From Rheum nobile (Eukaryota; Streptophyta; Magnoliopsida; Caryophyllales; Polygonaceae): 64,000 nucleotides of DNA. Below are positions 11,409-24,047 of the stretch, piece by piece; position 1 is the stretch's first letter, and every line of letters begins with the position of its first letter. The stretch covers positions 186,001 through 250,000 of the forward strand of contig WOAB01000153.1 of NCBI GenBank assembly GCA_027886185.1, given 5' to 3'. The translations under genes and the position numbers were made by a program. The notes beneath the pieces are model-generated. The model did no database searches, was not told the DNA's origin, and was given only the letters and a program-made list of their open reading frames with translations.

Positions 11409-11421
11409 AAGAAGGGGAGGG
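11409..11421 (+). other. Polypurine tract of G1
   Basis: AAGAAGGGGAGGG lies directly before the 3' LTR. It primes plus-strand DNA synthesis in LTR retrotransposons. Confidence 0.85.
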
Positions 11422-12468
11422 TGATGAGTCCACCACAACCATGAGTGCCAAGGAGGAACTACAAGAGATGACACTACCAAGTGGTGGTGCCATAACTAGG
11501 AGCAAGGCACGAGCCATAGCAAGAGCAACACAAAGCATCGTCACAAGGAACATGGCTTTAGATGTGGAAGACTCATCAACATTAGCTAAGACATGGACAC
11601 TTTCCACATTGTCATTGTCTAAGTCACCGGCGCCCCAACAATGCCTAATCAGCTCGAGTGCCCAAGAGCTGCGGCCAACGCCCAGCTGTAACATTGAACC
11701 TGCATCGGCAACCAAACGCCACCGCCTGGCAACCACCCAAGACGGCGCCGCCTTCCACCACCTACCGGCCAGCTGTGATGCCAAGCACCCCAGCTACCAC
11801 CCCAGACTGACCCCACACCAAGGCGATCCCTCCAAGTGATCCAAACAGGCCAATGCCATACCCTTGCCGATCACGCAACCCGGCGTCGACCATGGTACTG
11901 TCTGGAACTCAAGCCCGACTTTTGTGCCTTTTTCCTTGGAGTTTTGATCTGAAATTTGGAGCGTAGTTTAGTTACACATTTACACAGCTTGTGATAAAAT
12001 TTCATGATTTTTGGAGAACATTTGATTTTTTAGGAAATAAGATCTTTATTTATGAAAATACATCCATAAATAAAGATATGCTGCAATTTGTTACGTTAGG
12101 GTTAGTTTTAATCTTTTTTAGGTTAGAAACACAGGCTTGCTTGGCTGCCTCCTTAAGTACTCTTTGTTAGTTCTTTCACAAGCACGCTTAATCATATTGA
12201 ATCAAATTGTCAAGTAGAGTTTTCACTCCTTCTTTGGTTCTTAGGCGTCACAACTTCATTCTTTGGTTACTTAGATCGATCTCAAAACAATCATCTTCGA
12301 CGAGACCTTCAATCAATTCCATTGGTTGTTGATTTCACCTTACGACACATCCTTGCGCCATCGCCAAGCCGTCGTAGAGGAGCTTTGTTGACATTCAACA
12401 AGGTCGAGAGTCAAGAGTTGGACGAGGAATCGAGCTTGCTAGATCTAGATCCTACACGTTTCACATCA
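11422..12468 (+). repeat. 3' LTR of G1
   Basis: 1047 bp with terminal inverted repeats TGATG...CATCA. It carries an open frame (11441-11839) with a TRSKARA-like motif in a different frame from pol. This may be a vestige of C-terminal pol sequence, since some chromovirus ORFs extend into the LTR. The 5' partner is outside the window. Confidence 0.85.
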
Positions 12469-12655
12469 CTATACTTATACCGTATAGTTATATAACCATA
12501 GTATATAACTATATGATATAACAATAGTATATAACTATACGTTAGAACTATAATATATAATTATAGTGTATAAATATATGATATAACAATAGTATATAAC
12601 AATACGATATGAGTATAGTATATAACTATACGATATAACCATAGTATATAATTAA
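12469..12655. repeat. AT-rich minisatellite
   Basis: Degenerate tandem copies built on ATAGTATATAACTATACGATATAAC-like units directly abut the G1 LTR. G1 probably integrated at or beside this AT tract. Confidence 0.8.
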
Positions 12656-13080
12656 GAAATATCCACATTGGTTCCATTTTCTAGCATTTCATCCAAAATA
12701 ACCCTAAAAAATTATAATTATACAAATATTAGATTTATTATAATCTTTAACGAATATTACATTCACTATAATCTTTAACGAACAATTATGCATTACTAAG
12801 GTTTCAAACTAACTACGTACGAAATTTATACATATAACTATGACAAAAAGTTTCTCTTAATTTTGTATACATATATAATACTCAAATACAAGCATACAAA
12901 AACCTTTCAATCAATCGGTCGATATATAACGTCACAACCTTGTATTACACATTACATGATGGAACGATAGTGCAAATCACTGATTGCTATATATATTCAA
13001 ACAAAACCTTTACAATTCTAGCTAATTATATAATTTATCACAATTGTACACTAACATAATGTTCAAAACTAAAACATGTG
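12656..13080. other. No gene seen
   Basis: AT-rich sequence with no ORF, RNA gene or recognised repeat boundary. Confidence 0.6.
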
Positions 13081-13084
13081 TTTC

Positions 13085-13400
13085 TAACGACCAAAAATCC
13101 ACTTTTTTTTTAAACGCTACGTCGTGTTTTTAAAAAAAAAAGTATTTTTTTAAACGCTGTGTCGTGGCGTTTGAAAAAAAATGTTTTTATGTTGTAGCGT
13201 TTAAGATTTAATCGGCTCGTATAAACCGAGTACATTTTAAATGTTACGACGTAGCGTTTAACTCTGATCCGGTTTAATCGATCCGATTTCGTTTCTTTTT
13301 TTAATCTCAAAAAATAAAAATAAAACTCTCAGGCCACGATATGGCGTTTAAAAAAAAAAAAGTTAAACGCTACCTCGTAGCGTTTAACTTGCGGTGCGAA
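13085..13400. repeat. Foldback repeat region (AAACGCTAC motif)
   Basis: The motif TTAAACGCTAC and its complement GTAGCGTTTAA occur repeatedly between A- and T-tracts. One pair makes a near-perfect hairpin with a CTC loop at about 13362-13388 (12-bp stem). It looks like a decayed miniature inverted-repeat element. The superfamily is not known. Confidence 0.65.
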
Positions 13401-13465
13401 AACAAAAAAAGAGTGGTGCAAAACCGAACGGCCATATGAATACTAGAGGGAGCTTCACATACATT

Positions 13466-13911
13466 TGGTCCTTATTGTACAACATGAGAAGTTATATGGG
13501 CCATTGGATCAAGGGGATGGAGGACTGCGATTAAAAGAGGTGGAAAAAGAGTGAATAGTGACGCGGTGGCATAACCATAAATATGGCAAACTTTTTTTTT
13601 CGGTCAACAATTTTTTTTCCCCGTCTCTGGTCGTTCTAGAATAGATAATTATTGATGTTTACATATAAGTACTAAATGTTCATTTTTTGTGTTATAAGGT
13701 TCAAATATAACATGTTCATGTTCAAACACGTGTCTTTGAACATTTAGTGTTTATTTGTGAACTTGAGTGTACAAATAAATGAACATTAAGAGATTATTTG
13801 TGAACCTTCTATATAGGCTATTCCAGAATGATCAGGGGACGAAAAAAAAAATTTGTTGAACAAAAAAAACGGACGGCCGAGATCACTTCGCATGTTGTAC
13901 GATAAGGACTT
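13466..13911. mobile_element. Outer MITE with about 40-bp inverted ends
   Basis: The left arm (from 13466, TCCTTATTGTACAACATG) matches the reverse complement of the right arm at 13871-13911 (GCATGTTGTACGATAAGGA) with a few mismatches. A second inverted-repeat element lies inside it. There is no coding capacity. Confidence 0.7.
13605..13855. mobile_element. Inner MITE nested in the outer one
   Basis: Inverted ends of about 42 bp: CAACAATTTTTTTTCCCCGT... on the left, and the complement of CAGGGGACGAAAAAAAAAATTTGTTG on the right. The interior repeats the GTTCA/TGAAC theme. Confidence 0.7.
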
Positions 13912-15336
13912 GTTGTACCTGATCCTAAATCATGAATACTATTAATATGTTACAATTTCCTAAAAAAGAACCTCATTATACTTGTATCAATTTTAAAATT
14001 CATCAATTATAAACAGTGGCCGACGCAGATTTATCCTTGAGTGGAGGCTAACATAAAATTATTATTATAATAAATTTAAAATACTAAAATTTGCATTTTT
14101 TTACGATAACATTTTCGAGTAATCATTCTTGTATTTTCAATCAAATCCCTAATTTTTTAGGTTTTTAACTCATCACATCACAAACCCTAATTTTATTTAA
14201 ATCTCTTGGTTTAATACTAATATGTATCCCTAATTTTTTAGGTTTTTAACTCATCACATCACAAACTCTAATTCTTAAATTAGTGTAATGAATGCTTTCT
14301 TTTGACTTTATGTCTTTGTCTAGTCCCAAATATAAGACATAACTACTAGTGTAATGAGCCGATTATATTAAATTGCAAAACTAATTAAAAAGAAAATTCA
14401 GAAAAACAACAATTTACATGATTCAATAAGGCCAAATGTCTAAATCATGATGTTCATGTAAATCCCTAAGCTCTAGTCTTCAATTCCTAGATTTGGACCA
14501 TAAACTCTAATTTTCAATTAAATCCCTAACTTGGTTCAATCCTAATCCAATTCACTAAATTAATTTCATAATTTGAATCCTTGGTTCCTAAATTGGTTCA
14601 ATAAGCCTATATTGCAAAAATCTCCAAAAGTTTGTAACCCTAACTCCAAAATTATACTTGATTTGCACTCAACCACCCTCGTCATCTCCAGCCGTGTCCA
14701 ACACCTTTGTCTTCGTCGTTCAACACCACCTTCATCGTCGTCGCCCAGCAGAAGAAACAATGTGGGTCCTCCTTCAATCAAGCTGACACGCTCCGTCGCC
14801 TCTGTCCCCTGCCACAACGTCGTCTCGCCTTTGTCGGCGTGTTCGATCGTCTCCGTCATCGGCTCAATCAGGAGATGTTTGAAGAGGAGTTGTGTGGGTG
14901 CGTTTTGCATAAGAGAGGAGGTAAATTTCGGTGGCTTTATATATGAGATGTGGTAAAATTAAACTTGATGGTTTCAAATAATATTTTCATACTTTTGTAA
15001 TAATTTTTTCTTTTAATTCGAGTGAACGCCCTGGAATCCGCCCATAATTATAAGCCGCACTTGAGTCCGCCCATAATTATAACTTATAAGTTAGTATAGT
15101 AAAAATTTTAAAAATTAACTATAATTTTGATATGCAAATCTCAATTATATATAAAATAATTAGTATTTAATATTTTTAAGGCAAAAGATCTCATGATGAT
15201 GGAAGCTTAGGATATGAGTGAGGACGCCCTGGAGTCGTCGAATCAAGAAAACGGACCGTCCAGATCGCAAAGGCAAAAAATCGGATAAAACTCGACACGA
15301 CCGAATTTTTCGAGAAAAAGCCGCTTACCGTGTGTA
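13912..15336. other. No confident gene; direct repeat at 14147-14268
   Basis: AT-rich. A block beginning TCCCTAATTTTTTAGG is duplicated about 80 bp apart (about 14147 and 14227). An open frame at 14573-14956 has no recognisable domain and overlaps a reverse-strand open frame. Fragments at 15024 and 15219 share the phrase ACGCCCTGGA. Confidence 0.55.
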
Positions 15337-15660
15337 CACGCATGTTGTTCCGCATGCACACATACGTTGTTTTCATGTGCACACACTAGTCATTTCTATA
15401 TGCACACGTAGGTTGTTTTCGTAGGTTTTCATACATATACATATGTTATTTCGTACGCACTCTTAAGTCATTTTCGTATGCATACATAGGTTATTTTTAT
15501 ATGTACATAGGCTATATTCGTAGGTTTAATACACATACACACATGTGTTGTTTCACATGCACACATGTTATTTCACATGCACACATAACACGTAGTGCAT
15601 TTCGTATGCACAAATAGATCATTCATATGCACACGGTAGTGTTTTCATATGAACACATTT
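15337..15660. repeat. Degenerate tandem repeat (GCACACATA/TTGTTTT units)
   Basis: About ten imperfect units of roughly 25-40 bp alternate a CATGCACACAT-like core with GTTATTTC/GTTGTTTT. Confidence 0.75.
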
Positions 15661-15765
15661 GTTTATTACATTTGGCCTTGTTATATTGAATTTTGACTAG
15701 ATCATTGCAAGTGCAAGAACTTTGTTCGGCGACTGTTTTTTGAAAGAAAATTACGAATGTATGTC

Positions 15766-15857
15766 CTTCATCCATCACGTATGGAAAGGGTTCATACGTG
15801 ACGGATGGGATGCTACCATCCGTGACAGATGGAATGTGTCTATTCGTCACAGATGAA
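15766..15857. repeat. Left subterminal repeats of the MULE
   Basis: Inverted copies of CATCACGTATGG / CATACGTGACGGATGG / CCATCCGTGACAGATGG. The same core (TCCGTCACG) recurs in the MULE intron foldback and at the right end. Confidence 0.65.
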
Positions 15858-15920
15858 TTTGTTTGACAGAAACTGGATTCTTACATGCTTCTATGCTAAC
15901 TTGTTTTTTTACTTCAATAG

Positions 15921-16158
15921 GAGAACAATATCGTGAACAACGGTATTAACAATCTGTCCCTGCATGTTGCGTGGGACATGGCACCACCGCCCTTCTCACT
16001 TAGGTTGTTCGGCGAACCTACGGCGCCTCAACAACCTCATATGCCGGTATTAGATAGTTTTCTCGTAGTGAAATTATGTCCGTAAGGTGGCAAGCTCCAC
16101 CTCAGTTTGGGTTTCCGGCATTACACACACAGTCGCGGTTTGATTATCCTACACCCGA
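15921..16158 (+). pseudogene. MULE transposase 5' exon(s), upstream of the CACTA insertion
   Basis: Short Pro/Gln-rich coding stretches (a WDMAPPPF segment and an APPQFGFPALHTQSRFDYPTP segment) lead directly to the CACTA target site CGA and continue on the other side at 25100. No start codon could be fixed, and an intron may separate the two stretches near 16044. Confidence 0.5.
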
Positions 16159-16179
16159 CACTAGTGGAAAAAACCCTAA

Positions 16180-16545
16180 TAGAGGCGGGCATTTGGACAC
16201 TTATTGAGGCGAACACCGTTCGCTTCAAATGAGGGGGCTGTAACAAGTGGGGACCCTTTTTGAGGCGGGCAATATACGCCTCTAAAAGCCACTTGTTGAG
16301 GCGGGCCTGTATATGCCCGTCTCAACAAGTGCCTCACTATGGCGCCAAAGTGAGGCACTTTTAGAGGCGGGCCTATGTAGGCCCGCCTCTAAAAGTCCAC
16401 TTGTTGAGGCGGGCATGTATATGCCCGCCTCAACAAGTGCCTCACTTTGGCGCCATAGTGAGGCACTTGTTGAGGCGGGCCTATAGAGGCCCGCCTCAAC
16501 AAGTGGCTTTTAGAGGCGGGTCTCCATAGACCCGCCTCTAAAACA
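16180..16545. repeat. CACTA subterminal repeat array (TNP1-gene side)
   Basis: Alternating direct and inverted copies of TTGAGGCGGGC and TAGAGGCGGGC, arranged as hairpin pairs with short variable loops. These match the usual position of En/Spm regulatory-protein (TNPA-like) binding sites. Confidence 0.88.
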
Positions 16546-16821
16546 ACGCAACAGATTTATGATGCACCATATTTCACCAGAGTACAATCAGGTTCCTGAT
16601 TTTATTCACAGATTTATGATGCACCATCAACAAGTTATTTCAACAATTCGAGTACAACAACGCAACAGATTTATGATGCACCATACACACATTAAATTTG
16701 CATAATAGATTCCTGATTTTATTCACAGAATAATATACAACAACACAACAGATTTCACCAGAGTACAGTCAGGTTCTCAACAATATTTTACATGACAAGT
16801 ACAAACAAGTTCAATCCGATA

Positions 16822-19800
16822 ATAAATACTTTGATGTAAAATACTGTGCCCATTGCTCACGAACAACATCCATTTCTTCATAAGTATACGCTGTCTTCCT
16901 CTTAGGATATAGCTTCATAAAAAACATAGAAATTATTGACACAAAACACAAATACTATCAATATATAGTTAGTTAAGTTACATACCTTATCTAGTCGCTC
17001 ATCAGAGTCCTCGAGTCCCGTGACTATCTCTAACATGAACTTCATGACATAATAGCCACACTCGGTTCCGCTGCTTTGTTGAGCGCACTAATTACACAAC
17101 ATAAGGGGGCTGTCTTAGATACAAGGCCTTTGATTATAAATAAACAAACCTAAAGCGCTTAAAATGCTATATGTACCTCTATATTGCAGACTCTCAACGT
17201 CTTACGTTTTCCTATTGATTTATCGCACTTCCCACCTTGATACTTAAACACTTGAAATGCCCTAGGAAATCAACATAATACAGTCACGAAACTGATATTG
17301 TTAATATTCCAAAAAAAACTAGTTCGTAAGCAAAATAACTTACAAATTCATGATTCCAGATGCATCAGCCGTTCTGTTGTCTGGACCTTTTAGAGAATCG
17401 AAAAGATAGACCTGTGCTTTAAATAGGTCTATCACGTACAGAGTCCAATGATTGTTGCATCATTTAAACGTAAATTGATAAACATTAATGATTGCTTAAA
17501 ATACTAATTATATATGAAACTTATTGAAAACACTTACTCTTGATTATATGGCAGCAAAAACAATTTGGCACTGTTAGCATTGAACACACGTTGCAAATAA
17601 TTTGCTGGAACAGATGGATCGGCCTTGATTCTAGTGCTTGACACCATCTCTGGACAAATGAACCCAATTCGATTATTTTCAAATGCATATGTGTGATTGT
17701 CCAATAAATACCTGCACATTTAAAGAAAAAACGATTAAGAATGATAGTTGAACAATTAAAGAAAAAAAGATTAAGAATGATAGTTGACAATTAAAAGATA
17801 AAGACTGATCAAAACATTTACATCATGTAGACTTGAATCACAGAAATGTTTAAGCACGCCCCCTTAAGGAACTCTTCTACATCGGATGCAGTGACGTATG
17901 TTTCTTGATCTGTCACATAATTCCAAACCGAGGCATCCAATGGGATGGGAGTACTATCATATATATCACCCGGCGCCGAAGACATAACAAATTGCAACCA
18001 CTTGCATGACTGGCCATGACCTTGAATTTCTTCGTTTTCTGCTTTCTTCCTTTTGGCGGCTGATTCTTATGTTTTACGATCACAGCTACCAACCACCTCT
18101 TTGTTGGACTGAGACTTAAGAGTTATTTTGACATGAAATTTCCAAACAATAATAATGAAGTAACATTTGTATTATTGAGCACAAACAAGGAAGATTTAAT
18201 ATCATTTCTAATAACTATCCCGCCAAGGGCCTAAATTATGAATTCTATCCCGCCAAGGGCCTAAATTATGAATTCTATCCCGCCAAGGGCCTAAATTATG
18301 AATTCTATCCACCTTTTTAGACAGAAATGACTTACCTTTGTATTTTTGGCGCTGTCATCCACCTTTTTAGAGAGAAATGACTTGGACTTCTTTGTTGGGC
18401 GTGGAGTAGTATAGTCCTATATATATTACAATTATAGATGAGCAAGAGTGAGTAATGTGTACATTATTATTGAGCCTAGATTTCTTACCTCGTCGTCTTC
18501 GAAAATCACTAAGCGGATCGGCCATTGCACGAAACTACCCTGAGCACCGCCTAAGTTAGTGAAACCATCACCCGTAGGCACCGGAAGAATATCATCATGA
18601 TGTCCATCATAAACAAAATCAACTTGGACTTTGTAGTGATCAGGCTTCATCGGTGTAAAGTGTTGGGACGATGCACCGTTTGAGGGTTGTACCATATCAT
18701 CCGCTACGAGCACTTTGTTACCAGAATCTTTATCCTCAAGGGCAAGATGGCATGGAGTCCTTTCCTGCATAAGAGGTATTTTAATTCATGTTATAAGAGG
18801 TATTTGGACATAAAGAGTTCATGATAATACTCAAACTCAATCATACCTTTAGCTCACGTGGTTGCGGTGTGGAATCAGGACAAGTGGTATAGGGTGCATC
18901 AACATTAAGTTCTCGAACGGGAGTAGAAGTGAAGTTTGGTTGATTTATGTGTAACATGGAGCGTAGTTGCTTTTGGAGGGCCTCAGCAACCCTTTTATCT
19001 AACTCACCTTCAAACTCCTTTCTAACTTCAGCTCTGATCGATTCGATCAGATCTGATGAAGCTTCACTAGAACATCTTCTCCGTCGTTCTCTTGGACCGA
19101 AAGCAACTCTATAACCCACATTTCCACCTATTGCCTTGACACGGCCACGATGATCTTTTTTCCCAATGGCTTTGGTGAGGGCATCCTCATCATCCTCGAG
19201 AGTAAGGTTTCTTTTTTCTTCTTCTTCGATATACTCCTCCTATAATGTCAATTAGGAAAGTATAGATTAGTTCATATTTCCAAGTAAATTTAAGTAAATA
19301 TTCATTAAAAAGCACTACTTACAATTTTTCTTGCAATTTCTACGGCATCCTTATCGTTCGGGCTAACTTCCCACTTTCCATCCTCAGTTCGAACTTGATG
19401 AGCCAAAACCCACTCCTTTGATCTGTATTTTCTAGCCCTAGGAACCGATGAGTTCACTGAGGAGCTACTTGACAGAGATAAAGCTGCTTCCTCTGGGAGT
19501 CATCCTTCTTTTATCGACTCGTGTCGTTTTCTAATATAACCCGCCTGGCCGGTGCGATGAGGATTCTTGTGGTGGGCTGCACTTGCCTTTGCTTTCTCAC
19601 TACGAGCCTGTCAAAAGTCAATTGCATTATTACCAATGATTTCCGCTAGCTGACTAGAAATCTTTAATACTAAAAAGAAATAGCATTATTACCAATGACT
19701 CTGGCCTGTAATATTCTTGAAGAAAAACTGACCAATCAGCCTCTGTAATGTGGTGGTAGATTTCCCAAGGCATCTTGTTTCTAGGATACTTCGACGGCTT

Positions 19801-20283
19801 TTGCGTCTTAGTTATCCATCGAGCTACCAACTTGCTCTTGAAATCTCTAAATCGTTTTGCCACACAAGAATGGAAGTATTTTTCCCTTGATTTATTGACA
19901 TCCTCAATGATGTGGAACATAAGCTGTGGATTTTTACAATAAGTTAGAATGATAGTTAATATAGTATATATTTAAAACAATTTAACAAGACATTATACCT
20001 TGGTCTCCTCCCAAAACCCTTGCCTCGTCTGCTCATCTATCCTTCGGTATTCTTTCACGTTAATATTAATTCTTTGAGCACAACTCCCAACTTGCTTTCC
20101 GTATTGTTTCGACCACTCGCCATCAGGGACATTAAACTCATTAAACTCAAGGTGCATAGGCTTTTTTACTTGAACGCCTTTTGACGGACCACGCCCTTTA
20201 GCGATCTGTGTAATCGCGCTAACACCTTGTGATTCAGGATCACCTTGGGTAGGGAAAATAGCATTTCCACTTTCGTTAGACAT
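16822..20283 (-). pseudogene. CACTA TNP1-like protein with C-terminal ULP1 (C48) cysteine protease domain
   Basis: Multi-exon gene starting at ATG 20283 (exon to 19999), then 19693-19923, about 19324-19609, 18846-19240, 18488-18763, about 17820-18120, 17539-17711, about 17341-17465, about 17175-17260, 16988-17095 and about 16822-16915. The N-terminal half has the plant Ptta/En/Spm transposase signature (WSKQYGKQVGS, MPWEIYHHIT, AARSEKA-like and KWEVSPNDKDA regions). The C-terminal half carries the SUMO-protease-type triad: His in HWTLYV (codon 17448-17450), Asp in FDSL (near 17395), Cys in ECGYYV (near 17058). A TGA where Trp is expected lies in the third exon (near 19500) and a further stop near 18068, so this copy is probably defective. 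In the family, TNP1-type proteins bind subterminal repeats; the protease role is unknown. Confidence 0.8.
18215..18308. repeat. 30-bp tandem repeat, three copies (TNP1 intron)
   Basis: Unit CTATCCCGCCAAGGGCCTAA plus ATTATGAATT. The same array and its left flank (AAGGAAGATTTAATATC...) recur at 23871-24047, upstream of TNP2. Confidence 0.92.
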
Positions 20284-20567
20284 AGTGCGTGGCTAGAATT
20301 CCTGCAACAAGCACACACACAAAATTACTTATTGTAACAGAAAGCTTCTGCATTGTCACATGAAAATGAACTTCCTAAGAGGAGAACAAGGTATAATTAA
20401 CGTCTATGTAATAAAGACTCATTTGCTTCAGCATTGCTCATACACAAAAAACTAGATCATGATTTCATGAGTACATATAAAAAAAAAGCATATGAGTACA
20501 TATAAAAATAAAAAATCCAAGGAAGACAATTCATAATGCAATTAAATCTACTTGTCAATAAATTACC
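20284..20567. other. Spacer between TNP2 and TNP1-like genes
   Basis: AT-rich, no ORF. It would hold the TNP2 3' end and the TNP1-like promoter/leader. Confidence 0.6.
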
Positions 20568-23500
20568 TCATCTTATTAATTTGTGATTTGTAACCCATAT
20601 TCCCTCTCTATGATCTATACGGATGTGATTAGTATTATTTGTATCTTCCTCCTCGGGTAATGGTTGAACAACAGTTGATAACAAGGGTGTGTCGTCATAC
20701 TCGTCATACTCATCTTCATCCACAACATCATCAATACCCAGAATATGTCTTTTACCTTGGGAAACTGCACGCCATCTAGGATCAACATTGTCTACCACAT
20801 AAAAAATCTGCTTAGCTTGTGATGCTAGAATGAATGGCTCGTCACTATCACTTAATCGGTCAAAGTTTACCAATGTCAAACCCGGATAAATTTCATCTTG
20901 CTTCACCCCGTTAGGGTTGTTGACCCACTTGCACCGGAAAACAGGGATTGTAAAATTGTTATAATCAAGCTCCCATATTTCTTCGATAACACCATAATAC
21001 GATTGTGTCGCATCAACCGGTCTTTTGTCCTTAGCGCTCGCATAGACCCTAGATGATGCAACAACCTTCACCCCACTATTCCGCACCACACTCTTTTCAT
21101 CTTGTCTTCTAGTGTAGAATGTGAACCCATTGATATCATACCCTTCGTAAGACCGAACACATAGTCGAGGACCCCGAGATAACCACTTGATCGTATCAGA
21201 AACGTCATGTTCTTTCCTAAGTTCCTCAGCTACTTCCTTCTTAAACCAATCAACAAATGTGCGATTATGTTCCCGCATCAAAGCTCTTTCATTCAATTTT
21301 GGATTATTGTGTTGCAATTAAAGGCAATGCTTTTCTATGTAAGGATTGACCTCTGTAAGATGCTGCAACACACAAAGATGTGCCTTAATCTTCCTTTCAG
21401 ATGGAGGAGATATCACATTTTTACCAATTACTCCCTCTCCTTCAAGCCTCCCTGCATGACGAGATTTTGGAAGACCTATTGGATGAAGCCTTGACAAAAA
21501 CTCAGCTGCATATTGAGATATCTCTTCATGAAGGACTCCACGAATGATACTACCCTCTGGATTCGCCCGATTCTTTGCTTTGTCCTTTAAACTGCCAAAA
21601 AATCTCTCAAAAGGATACATCCATCTTAAATACACCGGACCACATAACTTGATTTCTCGAACCAAATGAACAATTAAGTGCACCATTATGTCAAAGAAAG
21701 ACAGAGGAAAGTACATTTCAAATCGACACAAAGTTTCAACAATATCAACGTGGAGAGCATCCAATATTTCCAGATCAATAACCTTAGCACATATGGAACT
21801 GAAAAACACGCACAGTTTTGTTATAACATGTCTCACGTGTTTCGGCAATATCCCACGAAGTGCGATCGGCAAGAAAACATTAATCAATACATGACAATCA
21901 TGAGACGTCATACCAATCAACCGAAGGTCCGAAAGAGAAACTAGACGTTTTACATTTGACGAATATCCCGATGGAACCTTAATGCCATGTAAGCACTCAC
22001 AAAACACCTTTTTCTCCTTTCTTGACATTGTGTAACAGGCTGGAGGCAGAAAAGTCTTTTTACCATCCGGTTTTACAACGGGCCACAAATCTGGTCGAAT
22101 ATTCCTCTCTTTCATATCAAAACGAACTTTCTGATTGTCTTTCGTCTTTCCGGGTATATTTAGCAATGTCCCAATTATAGCATCACAAACATTTTTTTCA
22201 ATGTGCATCACATCGAGACAATGCCTAACCGACAAATCTTTCCAATAAGGAAGATCCCATAGTATAGACGCTTTCTTCCATAAAACACCCTTTTCAGAGA
22301 CGGACTTAAAGCCATTGCCGTATTTGGTGTCAACATTTTTAATCCGTTCATAAACCTGTGATCCTGTCAAAGGTGTACGAGCTACTCCTTCCTCGGTGTA
22401 CCCATTGAACTCCTTCTTCTTTTTACGGTAAGGGTGATATCGACTAAGGAACTTCCGGTACCCTAGATACACATTTTTCCTGTAATTTTTCAAGTAGGCG
22501 GGTTTCATATCTTCTTCACATATAGGGCATGCTTGTTCTCCTTTGGTTTTGTACCCAGACAAGTTTCCATATGCCGGAAAATCATTTATGGTACAAAAAA
22601 CCATAGCTCGCAAGGTAAAGTTTGAGTTGGTGTATGCATCGAACATTGGAACACCTTCATTCCACAGTAATTTCAAATCATCAACAAGTGGAGCCAGATA
22701 CACATCTATGTCATTCCCAGGTTGCTTAGGCCCGGAGATGAGGAGTGATAACATGATAAACTTGCGCTTTATACACAACCATGGAGGAAGATTATAAATC
22801 GCTAGAAGAACCGGCCATGTGCTATGTTGGCTGCTTAGAGTGCCATACGGATTCACACCATCTGTACATAAAGCAAGCCTCAGATTCCTATCCTCATCAC
22901 CAAATTCAGAATATTTCTTATCAATATTTCTCCATTGAGGAGAATCAGCAGGATGTCTAAGGAGTCCATCTTTCTTTCTCCCTTTCGCATGCCATCTTAG
23001 ATTTTTTGCTTCCTTCTTTAACGAAAACAAACGCTGAAACCTAGGTATTATCGGAAGATACCACATAACCTTATCTGTTGGGCCCCTCTTAGCCGAATTT
23101 ACCCCTTTACGCTTGTAACGAGATGCACCGCACTTTGGACACTCATTCAAATTTTCATGTTCATTTTTGTAAAGCATACAATCATTTGGGCAAGCATCTA
23201 TCTTGACGGCCTCTAAGCCTAAGGGACACATCAATTTCCTGGCATAATAAGTAGAGATAGGCATCTCATTGCCTTCTGGTAAAAATTCACCTAACCATTC
23301 CAATAAGGTGTTGAAACTTACATCAGTCCAACCAGAAGCACATTTCAAGTTGTAAAGTATTGACACAGCCTCTAACTTGCTAAATTTTGTACATCCGGGA
23401 TACAAGGGAGTCTCTGCAGCCTTTGATACTTGTTCGAACATCTGAGGTCGTTCGTTCAAGTGATATCTCACCCCATCCATCATCCCATTTATTTCATCAT

Positions 23501-23870
23501 CTTCTTGGTCATCATCATCATCCATCTCATTATTCTCAGCAATATCATCATCACTATCATCAGTGTCTACCCGAACATCAAACTCATTGACACTAGAACT
23601 TGGACGATCAGGTATTTTCTCACCATGCCAAAACCAAACATGGTAATCTTGTTTGAAACCACGACGAAATAAATGATCCTCAATCTCATCAATATCATCT
23701 AATCGCCTTATATTCTTACAATCACGGCATGGACAATAGATTTTTTCGGCTTTCGTACTCCGTTGGTGTGCTAAAGCACATCTAATGAACTCATCAACCC
23801 CACTCAAGTATTGTGTCGTAGTATGATCATCGTCCATCCAAGGACGACTCATTTCTAGTAATAAATGCAA
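20568..23870 (-). pseudogene. CACTA TNP2 transposase (one in-frame stop)
   Basis: The likely start is the Met of MSRPWMD (ATG at 23852), as in other TNP2 proteins. In order: a Transpos_assoc zinc-binding domain (CPCRDC near residue 45); an acidic stretch (about residues 100-130); the tnp2/Transposase_21 catalytic domain (LCTDGVNPYG, CPICEEDMKP, LSVRHCLDVMHIEKNV); a DUF4218-like domain (FERFFGSLKDKAKNRANPEGS); and after the stop a DUF4216-like domain (VYASAKDKRPV, IEEIWELDY, FRCKWVNN). The frame is open for about 850 codons, then TAA at 21318-21320 (probably from CAA), then 249 more codons in frame to 20568. The enzyme cuts and joins CACTA ends. Apart from this single stop it looks intact, so it is a young copy. 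Confidence 0.9.
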
Positions 23871-24047
23871 AACAAGGAAGATTTAATATCATTTCTAATA
23901 ATTATCCCGCCAAGGGCCTAAATTATGAATTCTATCCCGCCAAGGGCCTAAATAGATAATAATACGCAACTAAGCAAGAAAAAATACAAACTCAACTATC
24001 CCGCCAAGGGCCTAAATTATGAATTCTATCCCGCCAAGGGCCTAAGG
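23871..24047. repeat. Second 30-bp tandem repeat array (TNP2 upstream)
   Basis: Two copies, a 48-bp gap, then two more copies of the CCCGCCAAGGGCCTAA unit, in the same orientation as 18215-18308 and with the same left flank. Confidence 0.92.

Larger units (their letters stand above)
1..12468 (+). mobile_element. Ty3/gypsy chromovirus-like element G1 (5' part outside window)
   Basis: This is the outermost layer of a nested block. Pol runs from the window start to 3248, is interrupted by element A (3249-11169 plus duplicated target), and resumes in the same frame at 11175. A polypurine tract (11409-11421) and a 3' LTR (11422-12468) follow. The RT sequence and the integrase C-terminus (GDGPFKV and TFNVSDL-type motifs) resemble plant chromoviruses of the Reina/CRM group, but no clear chromodomain is visible, so the lineage is not settled. 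The 5' LTR, gag and the target duplication lie outside the window. Confidence 0.88.

Noticed and set aside
14573..14956. Possible host gene (127 codons)
   Set aside because: Overlaps an equally long reverse-strand frame, low-complexity Ser/Pro content, no recognisable domain, no neighbouring exons.
16176..16358. Short ORFs in the CACTA subterminal arrays
   Set aside because: They arise from the palindromic GC-rich repeats and change with repeat number.
23387..23672. Plus-strand ORFs rich in His/Ile/Ser opposite TNP2
   Set aside because: Antisense shadow of the Asp-rich acidic segment of the transposase.
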